This document shows positions 33,491-44,704 of a DNA stretch of 64,000 nucleotides, in pieces. Numbering within the stretch: the stretch's first letter is position 1; each line of letters opens with the position of its first letter. The stretch covers positions 3,526,501 to 3,590,500 of the forward strand of contig WPIO01000025.1 of NCBI GenBank assembly GCA_009760855.2, given 5' to 3'. The stretch is from Cristatella mucedo. Lineage: Eukaryota > Bryozoa > Phylactolaemata > Cristatellidae. The notes under the pieces are model-generated. The model had not been told where the DNA came from. It did no database searches and saw nothing but the letters and a program-made list of their open reading frames with translations. The position numbers were made by a program, and so were the translations under genes.

Positions 33491-33664
33491 TAAGCTGCAG
33501 CTCATGCCTGTCTGTGTGTTTCCATTGCTGTTCGATGGCTGTGAACCTCCTGCCAGCTACCATCATTCAGGCACAGATATCGGACCAAGCACGTTTAGGC
33601 TGCCATGGCCAGCCGCCTGCAGTCAAGATAAATAATGTGATCAATCGGCGATGGAAAGCTCCCT

Positions 33665-33701
33665 GAGAATCACGCTGCATTACCAATGCAGCGTGATTCT
33701 C
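33665..33701. repeat. perfect 17-bp-arm hairpin
   Basis: GAGAATCACGCTGCATT (33665-33681), loop ACC, then the exact reverse complement (33685-33701). Pairing is perfect over all 17 bp. Confidence 0.95.
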
Positions 33702-33970
33702 TTCCTTTCTGGGGAAAACATGTCTGTGTGTATGTGCGTGCGCGAACGGGTGCATGTGTGTGAGCGCCCATGTGAGTGCATACATGGTTTTGTCGGTCTG
33801 GGAATTGAGCCGAGGTCGAGCGAATTATCAAACTTCCAAAGAGTTTGGGTTTCAGCTTGTATACTGAGATGCCGGCCAGGTTTGGTTGGTCTGCTAGGGT
33901 CATCATGCCCGAGTCATGCAGGAGGTAACTGTTTCTCACGGGACTGCTAAATACTGTTAGGGTCATCACC

Positions 33971-34081
<111 letters not shown>

Positions 34082-34627
34082 AATGCGCTGTATATGTGCA
34101 CACCATATGGATAGTATGAACTAAGACCTACGTCGACCTGGCACAGGGCACTGGCAGATCTTCGAAATGGGGCAGCCTCTTCCTGCAGTGTCTCAAACTT
34201 GCATGGCAAACAAGTGATTTGCTGCCATTGCCTTTAGGCAGGCGTAGAATGTATTTTTGATAATATTAGAATGCAACTGTACAAGGAAAATAAGGCTGAA
34301 TCAATGCTGTGCTTGTGTAGTACAAAAAATTTGCCCTTGAGGTTTTAACTGTTCTGTGCTTCAACGAAGTTTTGAGGTTTTGGTCGAGGACAGGGGTAGG
34401 GAATTGGGGTACTTACCCTAATGTTTATAATGGGTTCAAATGCTAGAGGTAGTAAAGGCTACGAGAAATGAATCTAGTATTGTAATGCAACCAATTGCAT
34501 TGGCTTAGTAATTGTTTCTACGTCCTCGATTGTAGTAGATCAGCTCTGAGAATTCGTAGTTTATACAATTAACTCTCCTGATAATTGAATGCAATGACTT
34601 TATCGAAGACACAACTTCGGCTAGCCC

Positions 34628-35048
34628 AGAGGTTGGCAAACTCCGGCCTTTAGGCCTTATACGGCCGGCCTATCTCACGGTACTTCAATCCAGCCTAACG
34701 ACCTCCCTAGTTATTTATGGTTGGACCCGGTGGCCTAATTGTGTTGTCTCGGTTTCGTTCCTCTTCATTACTGCTGGTTGCAGCTCAAGCTTTGGACCAC
34801 CACCTCTATGTCTATTATTAAAGCTGATGTCTGGCACTTGTATGAAACGTAAGCTCCTGACTGGGTAGGGATGATAAATGGCTACCCCTGTAATTTCGTG
34901 TGTTCCGATCTCTTGCAGCTGCTTGTTCGTTCGTCTGGCCACGCCCACTCCGTTGGCCCTGCAGAGTGGATGTGGTTTCTTCTGGCTCAGTGTGCCTTCT
35001 TGACCTGCTGAAATAACCTAGCAGTCCGAAAAGTTTGCCGACCCTTAT
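34628..35048. mobile_element. hAT-type MITE
   Basis: The left end AGAGGTTGGCAAACTCCGGCC and right end CCGAAAAGTTTGCCGACCCT are inverted repeats of the GGGTCGGCAAACT kind seen in hAT elements. The flanks are an 8-bp target-site duplication differing at one base: GCTAGCCC at 34620-34627 and GCTAGTCC at 35049-35056. At 421 bp with no transposase it is non-autonomous. The 77-residue minus frame inside (34948-34715) has no domain. Confidence 0.8.
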
Positions 35049-35351
35049 GCTAGTCCTTTGAAGTCTGTATTAATTTCATGCAGCGCAAACCGATTTTGGG
35101 TAGCATCTAACATTTCCTGACCCCTGGTATGGGGAGTATGGAGCCCTGGCGGCCTTGGTGTCCACCGGAGGCAACTACAACTGCACCCAGTTCCAAACAG
35201 AGCTCCAATAACCTCAAGATCCTTTGTCATGCAGACTCTTTGTCACCCTGCTCGTTATTGAGCAAGTGAAATCCTGAATGCCTAGTTTTAGAATTCGGGC
35301 CAGCAGGGCAGTCGCCTGCTCACGTGGTTGGCCGACGTTGGGACTCGCGCG

Positions 35352-35374
35352 CCCCCCCCCCCCCCCCCCCCCCC
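35352..35374. repeat. poly-C run, 23 bases
   Basis: Uninterrupted C homopolymer about 225 bp upstream of the exon at 35599; complementary to the G29 run at 25797. Length may be misassembled. Confidence 0.95.
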
Positions 35375-35598
35375 GCTGCTGTAGTTGAGTGCCCTTGCTG
35401 GCCTGCCAGACACAGCCCGAGCAAGCGCTCGAAGCCAAACTGTCTACCTATGGTTGCTTTCCTGCGAGGCACCGGCTCAACGATCGCTTGCCAGCTGTCG
35501 ATCGCTTGCCAGCCGCCATGCAGAGCTAAGCCAATGAGACCCCGGCCCGGGACTTGACGCATGCGCCTTGGGCCTGTGGCGCTGCTCTCGAGTCTCAG

Positions 35599-35955
35599 CT
35601 CTCGCTGCAGCAGCAACTCGTCTGTGCTCTCCTCCCACCCCTGACTGTCAGGCAGCTCAAGCTGGACGCCGCCATCGACGGCTGCGCAGCCGTACTTTCG
35701 AAGCTTCAGCAGCCGGACGAAGCCGCCGGCAGCGGCAATCCCGGAAGCCCGCGCACCACGGCCGCCGTTGCCGCGTCGTCGGCACTTACTCGCCTGCTGC
35801 ACGCCGACCTGCTGCGCGAGGTGGCACGGCGCACCAGGCTGCAGCAAAACGCCGTCGTGGAGCTGCGAGACAGGCTGCAAATGGCCGAGCACCGGGCACG
35901 CGCCCGCCTCGTGCAGGCTGCACAACTGTGCGAACACCGCAAGCTGTCTCGAAAG
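35599..35955 (+). CDS. SESTD1-like gene, spectrin-like helical exon
   Basis: Acceptor TCGAGTCTCAG and donor AAG|GTATGC; 119 codons, phase 0 at both ends. It encodes LSLQQQLVCALLPPLTVRQL, an alanine/glycine-rich loop, then RRTRLQQNAVVELRDRLQMA and ARLVQAAQLCEHRKLSRK. The heptad-like leucine/alanine spacing fits helices B-C of one spectrin repeat and the start of the next. Codon use is GC-rich at third positions, as in the other exons. Confidence 0.65.
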
Positions 35956-36848
35956 GTATGCAGCAGCAGCAGCCTCTGCACCACCGCCCCGAAGCCTGGG
36001 CACTGCTGCAGTCTGTGCGCTGCCGCTGCAGCCTCTGCTTCGAAGCGTGTGCAATCGATTGGCCGACAAATCAGCGAGGGCAGGGCATAGGTTTCTAGCA
36101 GCTGCTTAATTTATTCACCTATCTTTGTCTATTGCTTAATTCGGTGCTGAGCGAGTGAAGGAATGCTTTGCAGTCGTGCGAGTGCATTTCAAAGTAGTTC
36201 ACCGATGATGGCCTATATGAAAGGAAACCAGCGAGGCCAGCAGCCCGTGGCCCAAGTGGCACCTGCGATGATCAAAAGCCCAAGACATGTGTGTAAGGCA
36301 TCTGCTGCGGTGCTAAACTGGTCGAGACTGGCCTGCAGCTGTTCGGTTGCTGCTCCGTGGAGGGGGTGGTTGCTGTTTACCTAATAGCAAGACGAATCGA
36401 TTGCCCCTGATTTCATTGGAGTGTGTTTGGTGCGAGAATTCTTGCGTGCAAGCGAAGAAGCTTCCCTTATTCGACCATTTAGCGACACGATTGCCCCATT
36501 GAAAGAAGCTGCTTTCTGGTAACCAATAGATTGGCAGTCTTATTGTTTCTGTTTGTTGGCATAGTAATGGTAATTCATCTAGAAGCCTTTGTCTTGCGCA
36601 TAGTTAGGAAACATAGCACTCGATGCCTAACACACTATACATTTACAGTAAATATGTATACTCTCGGTATTTTATATAAGTGCCTCTAGGTCTTTGGCCA
36701 GGGTTAAATTGCTTGTTCTAAACTACCCTCGTCATAGTTTACAGCAGTCCTGCAGCAGGCGATCCACAACCACTGCAGGCAGGATGTTTGCCACAAAGGT
36801 TATTCTACCCCTAGGCTAGTGGATCAGCCAACCTTGAATATTTGTCAC

Positions 36849-36930
36849 ACGTACATACATACATACATACATACATGCATGCATGCATACATGCACACAT
36901 ACATACATACATACATACATACATATGCAT
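36849..36930. repeat. CATA tetranucleotide repeat
   Basis: CATA units with CATG variants, interrupted around 36880-36900. Intronic. Confidence 0.95.
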
Positions 36931-37227
36931 ACACTCATATGCGCACATGCACGAGCACACACATACTGTGTTCTAGTCTTCAAGCTATTAATTTCTTATT
37001 GTCCACTGGAAGTGAGAATTGTAGTCGCCCAGGCTTTTCCTTTGATATGTACCCAAGGGAAGCTGTTGAATCAGCCGAACATGCATTGATTTGGTCACAT
37101 TGTTCAGTCTCAAGACGCTATGACCAGGTGACTAACAAAGTTGGAGTACGGTAGTGGACATTATGAATGCAAACAAGCAAGTTGATCTTTGCACAATCAG
37201 CTGAGTCAGCTCAAGAGCCTTGGCAGC

Positions 37228-37335
37228 TTTCAGCCTGCTTTTAGAGGGCGTCAGAGAAGTTGCCTGCTGCCGGACTCGAACCCATCGGGAGCCGTGTAGT
37301 GAACTCCTAGCACCGCGACATTGAGCTCAGTGACC
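37228..37335 (-). mobile_element. tRNA-derived SINE fragment
   Basis: The plus strand has GACTCGAACCC (complement of a B box GGGTTCGAGTC) at about 37274-37284, and TGAGCTCAGTGACC as the complement of a head-like motif. It is probably a diverged SINE-1 copy. Confidence 0.45.
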
Positions 37336-37404
37336 CTGTGACCGAGCAGCAGCAAGGGCTAGAATTTTCGAAGGAAAAGTTATATTGTCTCTTTGCTTTA
37401 CTAG

Positions 37405-37530
37405 ATCTGCAAGTGGATCAGCAGCACTGCCCTGCCTCGCCTTGATCAACTAGCCGGCGTTCCGGACAGCACTGGTGCAATGAAAGCCGCGTCCTCGCTT
37501 CTCGACGACGATTTCAGGGAACTCGTGAAG
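37405..37530 (+). CDS. SESTD1-like gene, spectrin exon with conserved Trp
   Basis: Acceptor TGCTTTACTAG, donor AAG|GTTGGA (weak); 42 codons, phase 0 at both ends. ICKWISSTALPRLDQLAG, then GAMKAASSLLDDDFRELVK, is a typical spectrin repeat pattern: tryptophan near the start of helix A, a glycine-containing loop, then an LL..HEEF-like helix B. It joins directly to the previous exon (KLSRK-ICKW). The stop codon of the antisense death-domain gene lies only 107 bp downstream. Confidence 0.7.
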
Positions 37531-37636
37531 GTTGGAAGCCTGTCCGGTGCCCGTGGCCGTGACTTGCCAAGTTATCGTGCACCGCCTCATTCCTAGCTGG
37601 CGTGCAGTTCGCTCCGGTGTTTGCAGCCCTAGCCCC

Positions 37637-39075
37637 CTATCCTGCTTTCCTGTCGACGTAGTCGGCGAGATCCTTCCGCCGGTTATGCAGCAGGGCAGCT
37701 TTCAGGTTCTCGTAGCTGATTTTCGCGCCACTGGCACGCCGCCAGCGTTTGAGAGCGGCGTAGGCCTGCCCCACCTTGTAGTCTCCGAAGCTGTAGAGGA
37801 TCTCGGAGCGCAGCCTGGCCACCTCGCCCGCCTCGACGCCCGCGCTGCTCATGAGTTCGGCGAATATCGGAGCCCAGCCGTGCTGCGTCTTTTTGGCGAT
37901 GTACGTGAGGACTTCCTTCTCCACGCTCTGCTCGCTCGCTGCCGCTGCCGTCGCGGCCGCTTCGGTCGCCGGTCGGTCTGCCTCGGCTCGAGTGCTCCGC
38001 GCCACTCGCGCTTCCTCGCTGCTCGCCGCATCGTCGTCGTCGACCGATGCGCGTGGCGCCGTAGTAGCATTCTTGGCGGCAGCCTCCTCGCTCACCACTT
38101 TAGATTCGGTGGCAGCGGCTGCGGCGGCGGCGCTGCACCGGCTCTGCTGCTCTAGCTCGAGTGCACGTGCCACTATGAGAGAGGCCATCTCGCCGCAGTC
38201 GTGTGCGGCGCCGAAGCCCTTCGGCGGCAGCCGGATGCCGAGCGTGCGCGCGCAAGCGGTCAGCACTGCCGCCGACGCGTCGGCCGCTTCGTCAGCGCAG
38301 GCCGCCGCGCGCCGAGCCACGGCCAGCTCGGCGCGCGCCTCGCACAGCTGCTCGGTGAGGCCGGCAGAGCGGGCTCGCTGCTCGTCCAGCGCGCGTTGCC
38401 ACTTATCCGACGCGCCGGCACGGCTCGCGGCGTCGCCGACGAGCTGCCTCAGAACGTCGCGAACGTTGCCCAGCGTTAGGCGTGTCTCCTGGAGCTCGTG
38501 AAGTAGCTTGGTGCGCCACTCGGCTGCCGCGGGTGCCGCAGCCGTCGTCGGCGGTGGCGGCGGAGTGGTGGCCCCCACGGTCTGCTGCTGTAGCTGCAGC
38601 TGCTCGGTCTGGGCTAGCGCATGGCTCGCCTGAGCACTCAGCTCGCGGCACTCGGCAGCCAGCATTCGGCACAGGTTGGCCCCTTGCGCCATGTGAAACA
38701 TCTGCGCCTGCACTTGGTCGTAGCCGGCGCCCGGCCGCGGGCCGAAGTGCTCGTTGAACGTCTCGAAGGCACGGTCGTCTGCCGGCCGCGGGTAGGCGGC
38801 CAGCGAGCGAAAGTACTGCACCTGTGTCTCGCGCTTGCGAAGCAGCGTCGCGCTGCGGCTCGCCTCGGCGCGGTACGAGAGCAGCGTCTGCCGGTCGGCG
38901 TGGCTGAGTACGACCTTGCCCCTTGCATCCTTCATGGCGTCCCACACCCTGTCGCCGGGGTGCTTCGCGATTGCCTGCTTTGACACGACCGTTGCTGCGC
39001 TGTGCTGCTGTGCCGTCTGGCCTGCGCCGTCGGTAGCCTGTTGACGTCTCCCGCGTGCTCCAGTGGTGCAACCTG
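37637..39075 (-). CDS. coiled-coil protein with C-terminal death domain, last exon
   Basis: The frame is open from an acceptor TTTTTGCAG (complement about 39076-39084) to a stop at 37637, about 479 codons. No ATG was found in-frame in the portion read, so upstream exons are expected at higher coordinates and this is probably a 3'-terminal exon. It starts CTTGARGRRQQAT. An N-terminal region (AKHPGDRVWDAMKDARGKVV) is followed by long alanine/glutamate-rich helices likely to form coiled coils and by proline- and acidic-rich linkers. The last ~80 residues (WAPIFAELMSSAGVEAGEVA, FGDYKVGQAYAALKRWRRAS, ISYENLKAALLHNRRKDLAD) match the death-domain pattern. Such domains self-associate in apoptosis, NF-kB and innate signalling complexes. 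Partner and pathway cannot be told. It lies antisense within an intron of the SESTD1-like gene. Confidence 0.8.
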
Positions 39076-39249
39076 CAAAAATGGTGCAAACACTTGATGT
39101 ACAATCAAGACTTCCAAGTAATGGCTATAGCTGGCATTCAGTGGTTCTAGCATAAAGCATCACCATTCTATTTTGTGGCATTGGCATTGTGGATTAAATG
39201 AAGTGGCACTTCAGACCAACGTCTTAAAGTGCCTGCAAGCCTGCTAAGT

Positions 39250-39405
39250 GCCAAAGGGTGTGGTCTTAGTCCAGGGGTAAAGTGCTCACCTTTACTACCG
39301 TGTCGTGGGCTCTAGCCGTGCAATGGGCGATCCTTTGTTTCCAACTGCAAGTGGCAGTGATAGGCATTAAGGCTCTTCTGCCCATATATAAATGTGGCTG
39401 TTGAT
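39250..39405 (+). mobile_element. SINE-1 copy, plus orientation
   Basis: Head TGGTCTTAGTCCAGGGGTAA, degenerate B box (GGGCTCTAGCC), then GGGCGATCCTTTGTTTCCAAC, AAGTGGCAGTGATAGGC and GGCTCTTCTGCC, the SINE-1 body in the opposite orientation to the other copies. Confidence 0.6.
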
Positions 39406-39446
39406 TCAGTTAAACTTTAACTTTATATGCATCACACGTGCACACA

Positions 39447-39447
<1 letters not shown>

Positions 39448-39494
<47 letters not shown>

Positions 39495-39547
39495 TGCATG
39501 TACACACACCGTTCATACATCCACCCGTGTGTATATATTCCGTTATT

Positions 39548-39599
<52 letters not shown>

Positions 39600-39602
39600 C
39601 AG
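39448..39602. repeat. CA then TA microsatellites
   Basis: CA tract at 39448-39492 and TA tract at 39553-39600, separated by about 60 bp. Sequence to 40180 shows nothing recognisable. Confidence 0.95.
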
Positions 39603-40179
39603 TGCCAGTACGAAAAATGTGTGCACCTTGGGAATCAAGACAACTGTCAGACGTTGTAGCGTTCAAATAAATTAAAGCCGAAAAATGCTACCGCGATGTA
39701 GTTGTATTTGGCGGAAGCAATATAAATGTTGCAAATTGTTCATCCTGCCACCTTGGTTAGACACCTAGGTGTGAACAACATGCACAATTACCTTATACAG
39801 TGTGTTGGGAAACAGCTGCGGTTCTCCAAGGTTAGTTTTAGTTGCATCATCAGAACTCGGTGAGGTACAAATTTGTAGATGTACAAAGTATTTCTATGTC
39901 AAAAAGTGCATCTCAGCGTTTATGTCGTGCTCTTCTTGAGGGATGGTCCGGGTTTGAGAATGTGATTTTGCTCGTGCGTCGGCATATGCCAGCCGGACCT
40001 CGTTCGAGATTATGCGAGAAGTCGTAGTTCAGTTAGAGCAAGAAACCAACCTAGCTAGGTTTCCCGATGAAAGAAAGAGCCGCCGAGTCGTATTCAACTG
40101 CTGCAACACAGTCTAGTCAAACTGCATTGAGATTTTCTGAAGATCTGCCAACTCAGTACGTGTATTAGGCCATCTGAGA

Positions 40180-40490
40180 AAGTTAAGACCTAGCAAATAA
40201 TCATTTACTAGGTCTTCACTCACTGAACGACAGCTAGGCTTAGCTGCTGAGTTTCGAACCAACTGTAAGCTCCTTAACAGGCAGGAAGACCCGCAATGAA
40301 TGAGTTCTAGTGAAGTCCAGCTGCCCGGTCACTCGTACCTAGATACAGTGGAACCATGGAACTCTTTTTAAGCATTCCCGAATGTTTGCATTTTTTTATA
40401 ACCTACAGTTGACAGATTTGACTTTGGAGCTGACTTGGCTATCTAGCGTAAGGTCGTTTTTTTTAACAGGACACCGATTTCGTGTAGAGG
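40180..40490 (-). mobile_element. LINE-A ORF2 internal remnant
   Basis: Minus-strand remnant sharing TTTGACTTTGGAGCTGA, AGCTGCTGAGTTTCGAACCAA and related blocks with 15850-16090. It contains a hairpin with arms AAGACCTAG/CTAGGTCTT at about 40188-40219. No 3' tail is present. Confidence 0.6.
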
Positions 40491-40847
40491 CTACTGACTG
40501 GGAGGCGCTGACAGAGCAGCACTTGCAGGGATACAGTTTTCCAGTGATTCTGAGAGTGATCCGGGTTTCAGCCTCTGACTGTTTGGCTGAAATGAAGAGG
40601 TTCGATATGGGGAGACATCAAGAGGGGAGAACAAACAGAATGGCCGGAGGCTGGGGCAACGAGTGTCGTGTACGTAGCGTCCCAAACCTAAACTGGTTTA
40701 ACTCTTTCGAGCTGGCTAGCTCCATCCATAGGTAGGGAAAGCATACAGGTTTGCATATACTTTTTGTAGGGTCTTCTCTTGGAATTTATTATTATTCAAT
40801 TGTGTAGGAAAGGGTACTAGGGGGGGGGGTTGGTGAGTTGAATGCCT

Positions 40848-40990
40848 CTCGGGCTCTGATTTGGCCTGAGGGGTAAGGTAATTCTACCTTAACGACCAAA
40901 GTCGTGCACTAGAGCCCTGCTGCATATGTTAAGCACCCGGATAGAGATTAGGTTCTCTCAGGCCTCTCTACAAATGAAATTTATTTTATT
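40848..40990 (+). mobile_element. SINE-2 copy
   Basis: Head TGGCCTGAGGGGTAAGGTAA, then the tail CCCGGATAGAGATTAGGTTCTC and an ATTTATTTTATTATTATT end. A short poly-G run (40819-40828) lies just upstream. Confidence 0.6.
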
Positions 40991-41362
40991 ATTATTTATA
41001 TATTTATACGATGTTGCATGTCCCCAATCTGTTTGTACTGTCCTCTCGGTATGGAATTCCTTGCTTTTGCCTGCATGCCACTAGTCCCACATTCACCTCA
41101 CGTCATTATTTCTAGCCCTGCTGCTTCCATTGCTCATTCGCTTCACTTTAGGTCACTCTTTGATCTACATACTGCAACGAAAGCTTAGGGCCTGTACTCT
41201 CATGGCGATAGTTGCCCGGAGACGAGGCAGTTGCCTGGTTATAGATGCTAACTATCATCTTTCCATCCCTGCCTTTCTACTGTCAGGCCAGGCAGATCTT
41301 TGGGGTATACTGACCTCTACGACAGCGTTTGACATCAGGCATTATTGGCTGGAAGGAGGCAG

Positions 41363-41572
41363 TTCTTTGCAGCTGCTCGTAGGTGCCAGGTCGTCCAGTA
41401 CTTCTACGTGGGAGTCCTCGGCACGAGAGTGCTGCAGCAGCGGCGGCGGCTGCAGAGGCCGGATGCTGAAGCCGCCGCTGTTGCAGCCTGGTTCCCGGCT
41501 GCTCCATCGATGGCGATTGATCGATCTCTGACACTCATGCAGATCGACGCAGCGCAGTCACACTCGGCATGG
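41363..41572 (+). CDS. candidate extra exon of the SESTD1-like gene
   Basis: A frame reading FFAAARRCQVVQYFYVGVLG, then TRVLQQRRRLQRPDAEAAAV, ending at TGG|GTAGCA, has GC-rich third positions and helix-like spacing. Using GGAGGCAG|TTC as acceptor makes it 70 codons with phase 0 at both ends, which fits between the exons at 37405 and 43453. That acceptor has a poor pyrimidine tract, and the better one nearby (TTCTTTGCAG) gives the wrong phase. Treat as tentative. Confidence 0.28.
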
Positions 41573-42611
41573 GTAGCAACTCCAGTGGCTGCTGCTGCTG
41601 CCGCTGTTGCCGCCTGACAGCGTGCAGGTCTGCCTGCCTGCAACTGCTTAGTAGCTCGGCAGTCAATGCTGCTACTGCTGCCGTCGCTGCTGCTGCTGGT
41701 ATGATGGCGTGATGGCAATGTCGAAAAGCGTGAGCAGGCCCGATCTGCTTGTGTGCGTGCCTCATTATGCACGCACTGCGGTTTCAAAAATACTGCTCCC
41801 AAGGGATCATGAATGGGCTTGTTAGCCTTTTGCTGTTTTGTGAAGTTAGGCTACCCTTACTCTGATATAACCCTTTGATGCCCACCACTGTTGCGACTCC
41901 GCTTGAGAACACACGGTTGTGTAAGGGCTATTCAGCATGGGGCATGGCAGTGAAAGATCCTATTCGAACATCGAATCAACCCTCAGAAACTGCTGTTGCT
42001 GCTACTGCCTCTGCTGCCAGTCCGGCTGGCATCCTGCCACTGGTCCTTGCTAGCTGGAACCCATCAAGAGTTGCCATTTTACTTTCTCAGACCACGAAGC
42101 AGGGGCGTGGTTCACTTGTCAGGCTGACTTTTGGGCTGTTGCCATACCTGGTTGCTTGCTCATTGACTTGACTTTATCAAGCTCTGGTAACGACTAAGCC
42201 TGTGTGCTTATTCTGTCTGAGTAAACACAGCAGTTTTCTCCAAGTACTTCGGGGTCCTGCAGTAGCAGCTTTTGCCTTGTGCCAAGTCACTATATGTCTG
42301 CCTTAGCCTCTGTTTTTCTTGCTGTCTGTCTCTTTATCTGTCTGCGTGTGTCTATTTGCCCCTGTCTTAGCATTTACCTGCTTCTGTCTGTCTCGTGTTT
42401 GTGCATATAACGTTTGGGCGCTTAATCGTTAGCGTCTGAAAAGCTAGCAGGGATGACCAGACAGCTTGCCAGGCTGTCTCGGCAGATTCATTCGATGTAC
42501 ACGTTGGTAGTGTTCATCTGGCAGCAACTAGTACTGCTAACGTCTCGGTAGGTTTCTCAAAGAAAGCAGCTGCTGCTGCCAGCGCCTTCACATCACATTT
42601 CCTAGCAGGTG
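41573..42611. other. intron sequence, nothing recognised
   Basis: Trinucleotide CTG/CTGCTG-rich patches near 41590-41700 and several short frames without a domain. Confidence 0.35.
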
Positions 42612-43170
42612 CTACTTTAATAATAATAATAATAATTATTATTATAGTAGTAGTAGTAGCAGTAATAATAAAAAAACATCAGTGTTGTGCCATAAGAGAA
42701 CTAAACCTCTTTCTAAGCATTCTCCGTATACTGGAATTGAAGTATTTCAACTGATTAGTGATAGCGTGCACGATTTCAGCACGCATGAGTGCATGAGAGC
42801 AACAAACATCCCCACAAACAGAGCCACTGTTGTGAGTAGCAAATGGATTTTTAGCTTCCTTGTAAATGTCAAGTTGGAGACTGTCGTGAGGCTAATGAGT
42901 TCCAGGCTTTGGGAGTATAGGGGCTGAAGGCACTATCTTCGATGGGTTTAAGGTACAAACTGATGACCTGAGTCAGAGCAGCATGTGATGTGATGGGAAG
43001 CCTGGGGAATCAGAGTTTCATATAGGTACTTCGGAGCAAACGATTGAAGGAACCTAAAAGTGAGTGACAGGACTTTGGAGTCGAAGTTTAAAGTGATGCT
43101 CGATCTTGATAGGGAGTGAGTGCAGATCGGCGAGAAGTGGTGTAAAAATGTGGTATTGCAATGCGCATGT
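42612..43170 (-). mobile_element. LINE-A-related 3' fragment, decayed
   Basis: TAATAATAAT/ATTATTAT and TAGTAG runs, then the complement of the tail (AGAAAGAGGTTTAGTTCTCT on the minus strand) and diverged ORF2 C-terminus. The minus frame 43175-42948 keeps NFDSKVLSLTFRFLQSFAP. Confidence 0.75.
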
Positions 43171-43452
43171 TGCAAATAACCCGGTTCAGCACAATGTGGA
43201 TGATTTGATGAGGTCGATCGATTTTCAAACGGATGTCGTCATCTCAAGGCTACAATCAAAGCGATGTCATTCTGATTGCATGCCCCTCTCTCCCTTCCAT
43301 CCTTCGCTGCAGCAAAAGCCAGCAGCGCCGACTGGTTTGTGCGCTTCGCTCTTCTCTGCTCTGCCGTGCCTGCTCAGGCTGCCTAAGGTGACTTTTCTGT
43401 TGGCTTGCTTCGGGTGTGAGTGCCACCTGTACCTGCACGGCACATTTTTTAG

Positions 43453-43647
43453 ACCGTCGCGCTCGAGCCGGCAGAACGAGTCTTCACCGATGTGGAGTAC
43501 ATGGCGATGCAAGAGTCGGCCGAGCTGAAGCAATCACAGTCTTTCGTCGGTCAGCTTCGAGACAGCGTGCAGCTGCTGCAGGACGCCCTGTCCACTGCTG
43601 AGCAGACGCTGGCCGTGGGCCCTGCCTTACTCATTGCCATCGAGCAG
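43453..43647 (+). CDS. SESTD1-like gene, spectrin exon, probable GC donor
   Basis: Acceptor ACATTTTTTAG; encodes TVALEPAERVFTDVEYMAMQ, then SQSFVGQLRDSVQLLQDALS, with a helical heptad pattern. The frame could end at GAGCAG|GCAAGC (GC donor, phase 0), which joins cleanly to the phase-0 exon at 44472. No equally good GT donor occurs before the frame loses spectrin character. The first base is fixed by the phase of the preceding exon. Confidence 0.6.
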
Positions 43648-44471
43648 GCAAGCCAGTCGATAGCAAGCGGGCGTGCACCATCGGCACTGCAATGCTGCTC
43701 TGCCGCTCCACGCTTGCTTCCGGCCATGCTGCGCGTTCAGCCTCGCTGCCAGCCATCGACTGCACACGTACATTGCATTTTTAGATGCAGCTATTGCTGC
43801 CTCTGTGGCCGTGTTTGCCCTGTCGCCATTTCTTGTTACATCTGCTTTGCCATTGTGTGGCTGGCTGTGGCTCGTATGCAGCTGCTTATGTGTCACTGTG
43901 AGGCCTCTTTTCTATTTTCTAGCTGAGTTCCAGCTGGCCTAGAGTTATGCAGTTGACCCAGGATAGTACATGCAGCACATCTCCCTCCCACAAATGGTCC
44001 TCATTGCCGTATTGTGATCTCAGCATCCTCTTTGTTCTTATGTGTCATGTACCTCTAAATTGCCTAGTCCGCATTGCCCAGTTGCACGAGCCGTCTTAGG
44101 TTTTAAATTTGGAGTCTTTAGGAAGCCCTAGCAGCAGGATAATACGATTCTTATCTGATTATGATTTTTGCAGAAATTCCTTATGACAGAATTTGTCTAA
44201 ATGTTATCTATGTTAAGCAACATGCCTGTTTCAGTGCATAGACCTCCTCAGCTACCAGTCATGCTGCCAATCTAGTAGCAAGCATGTGTCATGCCTCAGC
44301 AGGCTACGTCTTCAAATGTACTCTCTGTGTCCGCCGATGAAAATCTGGGCAGTCCCTTGGATGGATCTTCGAGCTGCTTGCTTGTCATCGAACTAGTGGC
44401 TACAGCATTTGTAAGTTCCAATTCTTTAAATCTGACTAAACTTTTAGCTGTCATGCTTCGTTATTTCACAG

Positions 44472-44704
44472 CTCTCTTCCTGGATGTCGACTGTCATCGC
44501 CAATCTGCGCCAAACCGTGCCCGTTGGCAGCGGCTCGACGCCCGGGATCACAGCATGGCTGGACATCTGCGCTGCTGCCGTCGTCGATGCTGCCGCTACA
44601 GGCCATGAGGCTCCAGCCAAAGCCGTAGTGAACCGTGTGGTGGCCAACTTGCGATATCTCCGCAACGAGTCAACGAAGCAGCAGGTTCAGAAGCTCGTGC
44701 ATGG
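44472..44704 (+). CDS. SESTD1-like gene, spectrin exon
   Basis: Acceptor GTTATTTCACAG, donor CATGG|GTACGA; phase 0 in, phase 2 out, 77 codons plus two bases. It encodes LSSWMSTVIANLRQTVPVG, then TPGITAWLDICAAAVVDAA and NRVVANLRYLRNESTKQQV. A tryptophan at the start of helix A and the leucine spacing fit a spectrin repeat. A 600-bp CT tract starts 90 bp into the following intron. Confidence 0.7.

Noticed and set aside
35320-36069. 249-residue minus frame
   Set aside because: Antisense shadow of the spectrin-like exon and extends through the poly-C tract as poly-glycine.
37851-38501. Plus-strand 216-residue frame and others opposite the death-domain exon
   Set aside because: Alanine/serine/arginine-rich shadow of GC-rich coding sequence. 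The minus frame alone carries a recognisable domain and a splice acceptor.
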